Source: Corbicula japonica
Taxonomy: Eukaryota; Mollusca; Bivalvia; Venerida; Cyrenidae
Length of the DNA: 64,000 bases
Direction of reading: 5' to 3'
NCBI GenBank assembly: GCA_038501625.1
Contig: JAZAYU010000005.1
Span: 5,952,001 to 6,016,000 of the forward strand
Positions 12,007 to 24,841 of this stretch are shown here, piece by piece. Below the pieces are notes generated by a model. That model did no database searches and was not told where the DNA came from. It saw only the letters and a program-made list of their open reading frames with translations. The number at the start of each line of letters is the position of its first letter. The stretch's first letter is position 1. Both the position numbers and the translations under genes were made by a program.

Positions 12007-14608
12007 ATGCCCCCGCCATGAAATGGCGACGGGCATTAAGAGTTGCTCCTGTCCGTCCGTCCGTCCGTCCCTCCGTCCGTCCGTCCGATATTCTCGTGAA
12101 CGCAACTCCTCCTACACTACTGGTCGGAATTTAATGAAACTTGACCACAATGCTTGGCCTGATATGTAGTTGTACATGAAGGTGGGGTTTCGCTCTTACA
12201 TGTTCCGTTCAGAAGTTATGGCCCTTTGATACTTCCATTTACATTAGTTTTAATAGTAGTATATCTCGTGAACGCAACTCCTCCTACACTACTGGTCGGA
12301 ATTTAATGAAACTTGACCACAATGCTTGGCCTGATATGTTGTTGTGCATAAAGATGGTGTTTCGCTCTTACATGTTCCGTTCAGAAGTTATGGCCCTTTG
12401 ATACTTCCATTTACATTAGTTTTAATAGGAGTATATCTCGTGAACACAACTCCTCCTACACTACTTGTGGGAATTTAATGAAACTTTACCACAATGCTTG
12501 GCCTGATATGTTGTTGTGCATAAAGGTGGGGTTTTGCTTTTACATGTTCCGTTCAGAAGTTATGGCCCTTTGATAATTCCATTTACATTAGTTTTAATAG
12601 GAATATATGTTTTTAAATGCAACTCCTCCTACACCTCTGCTGGGAATTTGATTAAACTTTACCACAATGCTTGGCCTGATATGTTGTTGTGCATAAAGGT
12701 GGGGTTTTGCTCTTACATGTTCCGTTCAGAAGTTATGGCCCTTTGATAATTCCATTTACATTAGTTTTAATAGGAATATATCTTGTGAACACAACTCCTC
12801 CTACACTACTGGTGGGAATTTGATGATACTTTACCACAATGCTTGGCCTGATATGTTGTTGTGCATAAAGGTGGGATTTTGCTCTTACATGTTCCGTTCA
12901 GAAGTTATGGCCCTTTGATACTTCCATTTACATTAGTTTTAATAGAAATATATCTTGTTTCTTATATTTTGTGTTAAGCAAAATATGCATTTTGCCGATA
13001 ACTTTAAAACTACTTGAGATACTGCTTTGAAACTTGAAATATATTTTCACCATCAAAATCTACATCATAACCAACAAGACCCATAACCCTGCTTCCAATA
13101 TTTTTCAAATAATGCCCCTTTTTCACTTACATTTTGTGTTAAGAAAAATATACACTTTGCCCTTAACTTCGTTTGGAATGGAGGGATTTCAAAATAACTT
13201 GGCACAAATGTTCACCATAACAAGGCGGTGTGTCGTGACAATACCCATGCCTGTAGGTCCAAGGTCAAGGTCACTGTTACTAAAAATAGAATTTTCTTGC
13301 AAAATCTTGTCCGCTCTGTAACTTTGTTATTTCTTATTGGATTTTTAAATAACTTGGTATAATTGTTCACCATATCAAGACGGTATGTCACGTACATGCC
13401 CAAGCCTTTAGGTCGAAGGTCAAGGTCACTGTTACTAAAAATAGAATTTTCTTGTCTGGGCTGTTACTTTGTTATGAATGGAGGGATTTCAAAATAACTT
13501 GGCACAAATGTTCACCATGACAGGGCGATGTGTCGCGTACCATGCCCATGCCTGTAGGTCAAAGGTCAAGGTCAGTGTTACTTAAAATAGAATTCTCTTG
13601 TCCGGGCTGTTACTTTGTTATGAATGGAGGGATTTCAAAATAACTTTGCACAAATGTTCACTATGACAAGGCAGTGTGGCCGCACAATACCCAAGCCTGA
13701 AGGTCCAAGGTCAAGGTCACTGTTACTAAAAATAGAATTTTCTTGTCCAGGCTGTAACTTCATTATAAATGAAGGGATTTAAAAATAACTTGACACAAAT
13801 GTTCACCATGACAGGGCGGTGTATCGCGTACCATGCCCATGCCTGTAGGTCAAGGTCACTGTTACTAAAAATAGAATTCTCTTGTCCGGGCTGTAACTTT
13901 GTTAGGAATAGATTGATTTTAAAATAACTTGACACAAATGTTCATCATGACAAGATGGTGTTTCCCGTACCATGCCCATGCCTGTAGGTCCAAGGTCAAG
14001 GTCACTGTTACTAAAATAGAATTTTCTTGTCAGGGTTGTAACTACGTTAGGAATAGAGTTATTTCAAAATAACTTGGCAGAAATGTTCACCATGACAAGG
14101 TGGTGAGTTGTGTACCATGTCCATGCCTGTAGGTCCAAGGTCAAGGTCACTGTTACTAAAAATAGAATTTCCTTGTCCGGGCTATAACTTTGTTTTGAAT
14201 GGAGGGTTTTCAAAATAACTTGGCACAAATGTTCACCATGACAAGGCTGTGTGTTGCGTACATTACCCATGCCTGTAAGTCCAAGGTCAAGGTCACAGTT
14301 ACTAAAACTTGAATTTACTTGTTCGGGCTATAACTTCTTTATGAATGAAGGGATTTCAAAATAACTTGGCACAAATGTTCACTATGACATTGCATTGCAT
14401 TACCACCAACTTCTTCACAGACATTTCCGTAATGAGAAGACAACAGTGCCACAAATACAAGTAATTTACTTGATCATCAAGTTTATGCATATTCTTATAA
14501 TTACTCGAACATCACTGTCTTTGAAATGCTATTATTCCCATCATTGCACTTTAGTATCTGAAAACGATGCATAGCGGGGGCATCCGTGTCCTATGGACAC
14601 ATTTCTAG
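12007..14608 (+). mobile_element. HINE/pearl-like non-autonomous element (2.6 kb)
   Basis: The element starts ATGCCCCCGCCATG and carries the inverted match GCGGGGGCAT near 14575. It ends in a hairpin (GTGTCC-TAT-GGACAC) followed by ATTTCTAG. Inside, a GTCC microsatellite (about 12053-12087) precedes about five units of 170 bp (12090-12950), then about eight units of 145 bp (13150-14400), each with CAAGGTCAAGGTCAC. Subterminal inverted repeats, tandem core and 3' hairpin fit Helentron-associated elements such as the bivalve pearl family. No transposase or Rep/helicase is encoded. A shorter, closely similar copy is at 61831-63023. Confidence 0.75.
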
Positions 14609-15466
14609 TTTATACACTGAATAAGGTCACAATGTATAGGCAAGTAAGATTTAACTATTAGTGGTATAGTTAAGGCTTAATCAAAGTTAATATAAAGCAA
14701 CTTTGTTGTCATACATTATAACATAAATCTTATTTTGTCTGCTAAATTGACCAGTATGCAGGGAATTTCAAGTATTTTAAATCGAAAGGTCTTATCTTTA
14801 TGTAATTATTTAACGTTTTGAAGTTTATTCCTGTTTTATCATGATGGGGTGCATTACAAGAAATGGCGTTGTAGAAATGTAATAATTTTTGAAATTTTAG
14901 TTATTACTATACATGTATTTGGGAAAAACTTGCAGTTATTATTTATCTATTATTAATTTAAAGTTGATAAGTGACTTTGTTAAAACAATTATCTATATAT
15001 TATCATATAGTTAATAAGTGATTGTTGTCAAGCAATTATCTCTTATTAACATATAGTTGATAAATTATTTTGATAAAACAGTTATCTCTTATTATCATAT
15101 ATTTTATAAGCGATTTTGATAAAATTTACTCTATATTGTTATGAAAAACAACACCCAGAACATTATTCGCCAAACGCAATCGTCTTATTGATATACTGTT
15201 ACTGTATAGAAATAGTATGATTTTACAATCTTACAAAACTGCTTATTCTAAGACAGTTCATTGTAGGCCACTCTTGGGATTAAGATGGTAGCTACTGTTA
15301 TAAACAATCTTACATTAACGAATGTTAAAGAGCGCTTTAGGAGTAGAAATCCAGTCCTTAATAACTGCAGAGGAAATAGCAAATTATTCAGAAAACACAG
15401 AACATAATACTATGGCTCGACATAATACAATTTACAAAATACATAGGCTAAAGATAAAATGACATA
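14609..15466. other. non-coding stretch upstream of gene A
   Basis: A few imperfect short repeats around TTATCTATTATTA (14940-15130) are present. I searched here for a counterpart of exon 1 of the gene A-D family and did not find one. Confidence 0.4.
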
Positions 15467-16757
15467 ACAAAATTAAGTATGCACAGAACATACAACTTAA
15501 AGGACAAAACGAAGGTAGAGATGAAACGAAAAAACGAAGTAAACTATGCATAGAACATAGAGATGAAAGGTCATAACGGACAAAAATAAATAGAACATAG
15601 AGATATATTGACATAACGAACTAAAGTAAATACAGAACATAGAGATAAAATGACATAACCAAGTAAAAAATGAAATATATACAGAACATAGAGATAAACT
15701 GACAAAACGAACTAAAGTAAATACAGAACATAGAGATAAAATGACATTACCAAGAAAAACATGAAATATATACAGAACATAGAGATAAACTGACATAACG
15801 AACTAAAGTAAATACAGAACATAGAGAAAAAATGACATAACCAAGTAAAACATGAAATATATACAGAACATAGAGATAAATTGACATAACGAACTAAAGT
15901 AAATACAGAACATTGAGATAAAATGACATAACCAAGTAAAACATGAAATATATACAGAACATAGAGATAAACTGACATAACGAACTAAAGTAAATACAGA
16001 ACATTGAGATAATATGACATAACCAAGTAAAACATGAAATATATACAGAACATAGAGATAACTGACATAACGAACTAAAGTAAATACAGAGCATAGAGAT
16101 AAAATAACATAACCAAGTAAAACATGAAATATATATGCAGCACATAGAGATGAACTGACATAACGAACTAGAGTAAATGCAGAACATTGTGATAAAATGA
16201 CATAACCAAGTAAAACTGACTTAACGAACTAAAGTAAATACAGAACATTGAGATGAAATGACATAATCAAGTAAAACCTGCTTAGAACATAGAGATGAAA
16301 TGACATAACGAATTCAAGCATGTGCAGATCATTAAGATAAAATGGCATAATTCCAAATATGTACATAACAGAGATGAAATGTCATAACAGACTCACGTAC
16401 AGAACATTAAGATGAAATGACATAAACTCAAGTACGTGCAGAACATAGAGATGAAATGACCTAACAAACTCAAGTACGTGCAGAACATAGAGATGAAATG
16501 ACATAACAAACTCAAGGACGTGCAGAACATAGAGATGAAATGACATAACAAACTCAAGTACGTGTAGAACATAGAGATGAAATGACATAACAAACTCAAG
16601 TACGTGCAAAACATAGAGATGAAGTAACATTTTAAACTCAAGTACGTGCAGAACATAGAGATGAAATGACATTATAAACTCAAGTACGTGCAGAACATAG
16701 AGATGATATGACATTATAAGCTCAAGTACGTGCAGAACATAGAGATGAAATGACTTA
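15467..16757 (-). repeat. minisatellite of 42- and 49-bp units
   Basis: Units carry CAGAACATAGAGATAAAATG and then either ACATAACCAAGTAAAACATG (49-bp type) or ACATAACGAACTAAAGTAAA (42-bp type). In the left part (about 15640-16200) the two types alternate, giving a dimer of about 91 bp. In the right part (16380-16757) a single 42-bp variant with CTCAAGTACGTG is repeated about nine times. The open minus frames here encode SLYVLHVLEF-type repeats and are artefacts of unit length. The array ends about 95 bp before exon 2 of gene A and probably sits in its intron 1. Confidence 0.9.
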
Positions 16758-16852
16758 AAAGGCACTTAAAAACTTAAAAAGCAAACCGTAAAGGGCAGCG
16801 TAAGACAGCTTCGGGGTAATAAAATATTAAAATGATTCTTTTTTTTATTCAG

Positions 16853-19110
16853 CCGCACTACCGGACAATCTTACCGACCCAAAATTGAAAGGGCAGTTGA
16901 AATCATTGATGGAAGCCTTAGGTAGACGGGTAACTATTATTGTGTGTGGGTCGACAGACATATCCGACAAGGATCTAGGAATTTCCCAGGTTGCACAGTC
17001 ATCTGCAGATAAAACAGCTGCAGGCGAAGATGGGCTTAGCATTGTTATCTTAACAGCCGAGTTCGAAAATATTGATCACAACGCAGAAAAGGTATCAGTA
17101 GTTTTATACGATAGCTTATGATTTTTTAACACGACATAATTAAATATTCAATTAAATATCCTGAATACAGACTTGCTTACCCGAAACGATATCTACTTAA
17201 TTGCAATATTGATTAGTGTTGATGTTAACATGTGCGGCTATGTGTGAACTACTCCTTTTCATCTATTAAGCACTTCTCGAGTCTCATTTTAAGTTAATTT
17301 CCGTTGTCCTACAGAACGGATCCTCGGCTAAGTCTGAGATCGAACTAGACCCAAGGCAAACCATTTCTACATATCACATTAAAGTTGATTTTTACTGCTT
17401 TGCACTGTTTTCGTTTTATGTTTCTACTTCTTTTTTCAGACTTTGGAATCCATCGCTGTTCAATTTTCAAGGTCTTCTGCAAGAGACAAGTTATGGTCGT
17501 TTGAACTGCTAATAGTACACTGCAGAGTACCAGAACAATATTTTAGTACATTGACGGATGATCAGTTGGACCGATTTCGAACTAACGTGAAGCAGAAGTT
17601 TGATTTAATACTTGGAAGCTCATTTAGTCTGAAAATTATTCTCGTAGAACAAAATGAAGCAAACATCCAGCTAAGAATATCTGACGTTCTAGAGGACCTT
17701 GTTTGTGATAGTTTTAATGCAATAAAAGAAGATCTTCAACGGTTTATACGTAGGGATCAAACTACAGGTATACACTATGCCGAACTAATGAAAGATGAAG
17801 AACTTGCTAGCGCAATTAAATCATTTTTTGAAGACCGAATGTTTATTTTGGACATACAAAAAGAAACAAAAGATGAAAAACTTTCAACAGATTTAGTAAT
17901 ATCAAAATTGACAACAAAAGTCAAATGTGGCATCATACCTTTGCTAGCTAAAAGATTTACAATCCCCGACAGAATTTGCAGTGACCTTCTACAAGAATCG
18001 AAGTTTGAAGAGAATTTATGCAAAGCATTCAAGACGGACACAGTCCGTCGTCTGAGAGAAATGTATGAAAAAACGTTAGCACGAACTGAAGAACATAAAT
18101 TTTCATCATCTGAAGAATTTATAAATATTCTTAAAGAAGATTGGAAAGAAGTATTTGGAACAACAGAGAGAATATTTGGTTCAATGACTCGGGTGATTTC
18201 AGTTATGAAGAAAATGATTTTTGAGATAGACGGATATTTGAAACAGTCCAAGAAGTATAAAGATTTATTATTGCCGGACGCGTCCCCTAAATTAACAGAT
18301 GATCTGCGAAAACAGTTATTGTCGTAAGACTTTTAAATAGTATTTGTAATTACTTAATGCTGAATTGTTTAAGCAATTTGATAGTAATGATTTTATTTAA
18401 GAGACAACATCATTTTTCTTATATTTTATACCAGTTATCAGCGGTTTAGGCAGAGTTCACATATGTACAACTTTGTAGCGTTTTCCAACAATAGCACGTA
18501 TCTGATTGGCTTATTAGGGTCACCAACAATAGCACGTATCTGATTGGCTTATTAGGGTCATGTTACTGCGATTCATTGCTTTAAAGTTGTCCCGTATTAA
18601 TTGAATTTCGATTTTCTTCGTTTCATCTATGTATGCATTGTCATAATGTTTACACATAAATTACCTGTAAGTAAAACACTCGTGAGCCATGTTGCGAAAA
18701 AGTTAGCCCTGTAATGATTTTGAGAAATTAAAAGGCGGTACAAAGGTCGAAATATCGGATGTTTGAATTATCAAAGGTAATTGTGCATAGGTTCGAAATA
18801 TCTAAGGTGTTCAAATTTTCAGTTGTCTAACTCTAATTCCAACTTAAGTCAAATATTTTTCTGGTTTGCTTGGGAACTACTGTTTGTTCATTATTTATCC
18901 AGCAAAACAAATGAGATAAACTACTTTTTCTGTTTTTCTTGTAGGATCGAAGGCGTCTACGGCGTAGGACACGTATACGGACAGCTTGAAATACACGTCA
19001 ACGTCAAAGAAAGTGAATTATATGCAGTTAAAAAATTAGTCGACGAGCTACTACATAAATATAATTTTCAGGAATCGTATTCCGTAAAGCGTATCGAAGC
19101 AAACATATAG
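16853..19110 (+). CDS. gene A: family member lacking the serine-peptidase domain (5' exon not found)
   Basis: Three exons are visible: 16853-17091, 17440-18323 and 18945-19110, all bounded by AG/GT and with the family phases (1 into exon 2, 0, 2). They encode about 428 residues. Exon 2 starts AALPDNL and matches exon 2 of gene B (GALPDCF). Exon 3 has the family's helical segment (about TKVKCGIIPLLAKRF) and the tail FEIDGYLK. Exon 4 starts IEGVYGVGHVYGQLEIHV, as in B, C and D, but a TAG comes after only 55 codons, just before where the others enter the peptidase domain. No peptidase remnant was seen downstream. Exon 1 with the start codon was not located; intron 1 probably contains the minisatellite. 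It is either a peptidase-free regulator/decoy or a truncated copy. Function unknown. Confidence 0.75.
18484..18560. repeat. 40-bp tandem duplication in intron 3 of gene A
   Basis: CAACAATAGCACGTATCTGA and TTGGCTTATTAGGGTCA occur twice in a row with no visible change, so the duplication is recent. It lies in the intron 18324-18944. Confidence 0.9.
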
Positions 19111-19889
19111 CTTAGACAAAAATGGAACTTTGGCGAATAATATAAAAGTTTCCAGGCCAGGCTAGGTTGAGTCTGTTTAGTTGGTAGCAGTTGAAAACCG
19201 TCGACCAATCCCGGCTTATTTGCAATTTCATGGAGCTTTCTTGTCAATAAAATGTCTCGAATTTGAAATGAAGGAAAATATAGTTTCTGCACTAAGAAGA
19301 TTTTATAGCTAAAGTCTTACATCAAGCAAAAAGCCAAAGGAAGGAGTTAAAAAGTGCAAAAGCATGAATTGATGGAAATTTCACATGAATAGGTATGATA
19401 TAGGAATCAATATTATAAGCGTATTATACAAAGGTCATGATTTTTGAATGTCGTAGTGTCTGATTTACTGCCTGAAGTATTATAGAACAGTTTACATTAT
19501 TGAACAACATGTGCGCTTTACATAATCAAACTGTGATTGCGACAAAACGTCGGAAAACACACTGGCTTGCCTCGGGATTATAAAAATTACAATCAATATA
19601 ACATGTACTTAGAAAATGATAAATTGAAAATTCGAAATGCATATGCATCGAAAAGTGTTCATACGGAAACTTAAATTAGTCATAGGGTAACACGAGTTAT
19701 TTCAACAGTGAAGCATACGCAACGGATTTTCTTTCTTACTTATACTTATCCAAATAAAAAAGTACCCAACTAATAAGCTTGTTTTCTTAGGAAGGAATTA
19801 TTTTTGGTTATTAGCGCTCACCTTTTGCTTGACAATGCTAGTACTATGTGATTCTTATATTTTATGTTTGTGCGATATTGCATATAACA
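19111..19889. other. downstream of gene A, non-coding
   Basis: No peptidase exon, other gene or recognisable repeat was seen in either strand. Confidence 0.5.
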
Positions 19890-20150
19890 TTGTCAAGTTG
19901 GTGGATAAGTTGGGAGTTATTTCACCAAGACAACTTGTACTTGTTTGTTCATATGAGAACCTGTCGGGGCAAGTGTAAGGTTGGTGCACCCTAGAACCTG
20001 GTTTAAACCCCAGTTGCAAATTTTTTTTTGTTTCTTATTTGCAATTGATATTCTACTAAACCCATACTCTCTTTTCCTCTCTACTTTTTGGCTCCGTGGG
20101 GAGGTTGTGTTTCATAAGTGTGCCGATTCCTGATAGCCATATTTCACCAA
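19890..20150 (+). repeat. dispersed repeat R1
   Basis: Blocks in order: GAGAACCTGTCGGGGCAAGT, GGTGCACCCTAGAACCTGG, TTTAAACCCCAG, TCTCTACTTTTTGGCT, GGGGAGG and ATTCCTGATAGCCATATTTC. The same block order is seen at 22.6, 38.8 and 48.4 kb and reversed at 33.7 kb. GGTTTAAACCC resembles a Pol III B box, so a SINE is possible. Confidence 0.7.
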
Positions 20151-20204
20151 GACAAACTGTCAACATATACATCCCTTATGTGTGAATTTGAAAAAACTAG
20201 TTTT

Positions 20205-21151
20205 TGTGTCGCCCTTTCGAAGAAATGGCGATACATAGGGACCGCTTTGTCCGTCAGTCCGTCGGTCCGTCACGAAAACTTAACGTTGGCTATAACTTTG
20301 CCATTTCTTAATATTTCTTTATCAAACTTTCAAATTATATTGCTTATGACAACACGCTCGAGATGATGCCAAATTCTCAAGGTCAATATCACATTTGATG
20401 GAGTTATGCCCCTTTTTGTACTTGGATTTTTACACGAAAACTTAACGTTGGCTATAATTTTGTCATTTCTTAATATTTTTTCATCAAACTTATATTATAT
20501 TGCTTATGACAACACGCTCGAGATGATGCCAAATTCTCAAGGTCAATGTCACATTTGATGGCTCATGATGATGCCAAATTCTTTGATGTAGTCCGTCCGT
20601 CCGTTCGTCCGTCCGTCCGTCGGTCTGTCGGTCCGTCACGAAAACTTAACTTTGGCTATAACTTTGCCATTTCTTAATATTTCTTTATCATATTTTCAAA
20701 TTAAATTGCTTATGACAACACGCTCGAGATGATGCCAAATTCTCAAGGTCAATGTCACATTTGATGGAGTTATGCCCCTTTTTGTACTTGGATTTTTACA
20801 CGAAAACTTAACGTTGGCTATAATTTTGTCATTTCTTAATATTTTTCATCAAACTTTCAAATTATATTGCTTATGACAACACGCTCGAGATGATGCCGAA
20901 TTCTCAAGGTCACATTTGATGGAGTTATGCCCCTTTTAATACTTGGATTTTTACACGAAAACTTAACGTTGGCTATAACTTTGTCTTTTCTTAATATTTT
21001 TACATCGGACTTTAAAATTATATTGCTTATGACAAAACCCTCATGATGATGCCAAATTCTTTGATGGAGTTTTGCCCCTTTTTGTACTTGCATTTTTATT
21101 CCGACATAGCACCAGAGGGCGACACAAGAGTTCAACTGAACACCCATCTAG
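20205..21151 (+). mobile_element. HINE-like element, second family
   Basis: It begins TGTGTCGCCCT and has the inverted match AGGGCGACACA at about 21116-21126. Next come a hairpin GTTCA-AC-TGAAC and CCATCTAG. The interior has several copies of CGAAAACTTAACGTTGGCTA and GACAACACGCTCGAGATGAT in 180- to 240-bp spacing, and two GTCC/GTCG microsatellite blocks. This is the same terminal design as the 12.0-kb element but with different sequence. No coding capacity. Confidence 0.7.
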
Positions 21152-22619
21152 TTAATTAAAAAATAGGGTTGCTCGTGTGTTATTTAAGAAAACTACGTAT
21201 TTTATATTGATCACCAAACATTGTTATTTTTGTGCAGCATATACATGCACTTCTATACATAAAAGTTTTAATATTACTGAAGATAGTTCTGGGATTCTAA
21301 CTGGATTTTTTTTGTTTCGAACACTGTTAAAATTCGTACATGTTATCATATTTTACTGACTATGTTTACCATATAAAGGATAAATCGTGCTTTTGTTTGG
21401 ACCAGTTCTCTCCAATTTGGTTTGAAGGCAATTTCCAAAATTAAAACAAAAACGATGCAATTAAATATTTTGTGATAAATAATAATATTTTAATAAGGCT
21501 TATACTTTTTCTTGTTTCTTGTGTAATAATCGTAATGTCCTTTTAGCATGTATTTAAACAAAGCAACAACAATTGTCTTGGTCTTGAAATGAAAAAAAAA
21601 AACGTGTAACATGTTGTTTTTTTAATTTATAGGATATGTTTCAATAAACTACCTCGTCAATCTTTTTATAACTGGTTTGTATAACAAGTGCATGATTGCA
21701 TTCGTTCGGTTATTATAAAAAGATGATTTTAGGAACATATTTTGAGTTAAAAACGTTAATTCTCTAGTTTTGTAATGGAAGTGTAAGTGTAAAAGTCATG
21801 TTGTGATTGATTTCAGACAACTAGATCATCAATATTGAACTTAATATCTGTGATTATAAAAATATGTTATCAAGTTTTTAAGAGCTTATTTTAAATTTAT
21901 ACATTTTTGCATGCATTTTTATGACAGATGTTTTGCTTAAATTATGTGAAATTTACATGAAGATTGATTTAAATGTTTGCAAATTTTAAATTATTGAAAA
22001 TTCATATTTGCGTCATGTCTTCACTGAGATTAAGTTTTGTCCGATTGTCTGACTGTGTGACATTCATCTGTTGGTGGTAATTTATGCAATTTTCACGAGG
22101 TAAATGGGGTTTAGATTTAAAAAAACTGTCACCAAGGATAACTTATTTTGCGGGAACCAAGTTCTGCAGAGAGGAAAGGCTTGATTCTTATCATAGATGG
22201 GGGAAAGAAACAGAAATCCATCAGATTCATTAAAGTCTATATTTTCCAACCGAATTGGAAAATGACTTGGCGGTAGCTTATTGGTCACATACTTCCTATT
22301 TATATTTATTACAATTGGTGGAACGAAACAAGAAAAGTGTGTATGTTTTTTCTCTAAAGTTCTTTATTGCTACCAATGCGGTCATTACTGGGTGAGCGAT
22401 TATGGCCCGTTTTGGCCTGTCGCAATGATTATGTTATATTTATCTATTTATTATCAGCATTAAAATTATACATAGATATGTACAATCAAGATTCAGACTT
22501 GTACTTCATTAATTAGCCTTAAAATTAGACAGATATTACTGCGTTATTTGACTTAAAAGTCGAAAGTCCTTAAAAGGCAAAAGAACACTAAATAAAAACA
22601 CTTTGAGTACCCACCTCTT
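21152..22619. other. non-coding, AT-rich stretch
   Basis: No exon or named repeat was recognised. A poly-A run lies near 21590. Confidence 0.4.
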
Positions 22620-23012
22620 TGCTGGACAATGCTATTAGCTGCCTATGTTTTATATGTTTGTGTGCATAGTCGGATTAAAAGTTGGGTTGGAGCTAATTCG
22701 CCAAGACTACTTGAACAAGTTTGTTAATATGAGAACCTGTTGGGACAAGTGCGGGGTTAGTGCATTCTAGAACCTGGTTAAACTCCCAGTTGTCAATTGT
22801 TTTGCCACTGACTTCCAAGGCGGTAAGCCCTAAGGTTCGCTTTTTCGTGTCTTATTTTAAATTGATTATTTTATAAACACTTTCGTGTCTTATTTTAAAT
22901 TGATTATTTTATTAACACATGCTCTTTCTTCTCATCATTTTTTCCAATCTACTCTTTGTCTGCGTGGGGATACTTTGTTCACTGGGTGTGGCAATTCCTG
23001 GATTCTTATTTT
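22620..23012 (+). repeat. dispersed repeat R1 with an internal 36-bp duplication
   Basis: It contains GAGAACCTGTTGGGACAAGT, CTAGAACCTGG, CACTGACTTCCAAGGCGGTA, AAGGTTCGC and the 3' block GTGTGGCAATTCCTGG. Within it, CTTTCGTGTCTTATTTTAAA with TTGATTATTTTA is duplicated in tandem (about 22842-22915). Confidence 0.7.
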
Positions 23013-23720
23013 ACCTTTTTATTTAGTATAAATCGAAACGGAACATAATTAACATGTTTAAAACCACCAATAATGAAAACCGACACATCAGATACCTCTG
23101 AAAAATAACCGACATTTTAAACTCGGGGTACATACCGCCTTGGAACGGTCCGAGTTAGTAGAAAGAGGGTCATTGGGGTCGAAACGCGCACAATACCTTG
23201 CTTAACCTACACAAACCTTTCATTAAATTAGTGTTCTCAATGAAACAAGAAAGAACAATAAATGAAAAAAAAGTCAAAAATCTAATTTTTAATAAAAGTA
23301 GTTTAGCCAATCTTCAATGTCCAAGAAACGGTTTTTAGAAGCAATCCTCTGATGAAACGAACCGAAACAAGAAGAAGATGAAAAAGAAGAAACGTTCTAT
23401 TTCACCACTTCCTAAGAATTGTTTTGAACAGTCAAGTATTATTCATTTTTGCCAGTCATGTAATTTAAGATATGATAAGTAAGGTACGTTACGATAATTG
23501 CATGAGATAATACGGTCCAATTTCAAAGGAGGGCACGCGCTTATCCCAGAAAGTAGTAATGTTAAGTTAAAATCCCCATGGTTTAAACTTCTTAAAATTT
23601 GATAAGAGCCTCTTTGGAAGTCTGTAAGTTTTCCCGCTTAGATAATTTTACACTTATGTTTCAGTTCAATAATTCAATTCTAATTACTTATTCATCCGTT
23701 TTATCAAATAATCAATACAC
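23013..23720. other. non-coding stretch
   Basis: Nothing beyond short open frames was seen. Confidence 0.4.
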
Positions 23721-24446
23721 ATAGGCGGATCCAGGGGGGGCGGACCCGGCGTACGCCCCCCCCCCCCCTAAAATTGCCCAAGCAAAGTTTTTTTCTCTGT
23801 AATGAAATATGATATATAGGAAAATATATGTAAATGTCAAAAAAATTTCGCACGCTACGCGTGCAGTAAGTTTCGAGACTAGGAGTACACTAATACAATG
23901 ACATAACGAACAATTCACAAACGATTCCTTCTCATTTTTTGTAAGATTAATTTGTGATACCTAAGTTTACGTGTTTGCTATATTTTTCCTCTCGCTTGAA
24001 TTCAGTTTACATGTTCGTAGTAAAATACGTTTCTGTATTTTAAATATTCCCGCTTTCACTTACTTCCATTTATATTTTTCCTTTGAGTAAAGTGAGTCAA
24101 CAAACATGGATGCACCAAGTGGGAAACACGCACACATTCAAAATATATATTGTGCAAAAGATCTTATTTTTGTCTCCGTTTGATTCATAACTTAAGCACA
24201 CAGTAGATTAGAGCTCTCGTACATTGTATTGTATACCCTGGGAAAGTATATTTGTGGTTCTGGAAATGTGCATGAATCCCTTAGAAATGACAAAAACACT
24301 GGAGCTTGCGGGGGCCTCCGGCCACCTGGCTAGGGCTTTGCCCTGGACCCACCGGGGGCCCTTACGGCCCCCTGGACCCCCAGTCGGATTGTTTATTTTC
24401 CGCCCCCCCCCCCCCCCCCCTAACTACAAATCCTGGATCCGCCTAT
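23721..24446. mobile_element. DNA transposon remnant/MITE with 15-bp perfect TIRs
   Basis: The left end ATAGGCGGATCCAGG and right end CCTGGATCCGCCTAT are perfect inverted repeats. Both ends continue into G or C homopolymers, and the right side holds a GC-rich block (GGGGGCCTCCGGCC). Length is 726 bp with no transposase. GGCGGATCC-type ends are common on DNA transposons of animals, often hAT-like, but no clean 8-bp target duplication was seen, so the superfamily stays open. Confidence 0.75.
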
Positions 24447-24841
24447 GATACATACAAAACTTAATATATCATAAACTGTTCAAAATGCTAACCTTAACAA
24501 CAATACCTAAAGATTACAGATGTGACCCTCATCAAATTTTGAGTAGTATAGTAAAATAACTATTGGTTAGTCTGAAGAGGAAACAGAAATAGTCCCGATT
24601 AATGATAATCTTTGCAAACATTCATACAGTCTCGGTAGAAAAGAACAGACTTTCACTCAGAAATTCATTTACTGTTTATGTAAACACAGGTTGAATTCCC
24701 ACGGTGCCTATCCATATCGGCTGTTTCTTTGCGAAGTTCGCTATATCGGCTGTTTCTTTGCTTCGGCAACGGCTATTCTTTGCTAATAACAATGGATGGA
24801 GAGCATATGTCAGAGATTCCAGATGCAAATGTTACAGATAT

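Noticed and set aside
12500..14270. Open frames inside the HINE elements (12516-12746, 13034-13321, 14064-14270)
   Set aside because: They recur at 62.0-62.9 kb as part of the tandem-repeat core and have no conserved protein features.
15285..15410. MVATVINNLTLTNVKERFRS frame as possible exon 1 of gene A
   Set aside because: It lacks the conserved WE-x-YP...LPRF pattern of exon 1 in B, C and D and has no donor in phase 1.
15432..16765. Several minus-strand frames of 60-127 codons with SLYVLHVLEF-type repeats that look like membrane proteins
   Set aside because: They follow the 42-bp minisatellite units, shift frame at the 49-bp units, and have no splice or start context.
17775..18251. 158-codon frame antisense to gene A exon 3
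   Set aside because: It mirrors a well-supported coding exon; composition is that of an antisense shadow.
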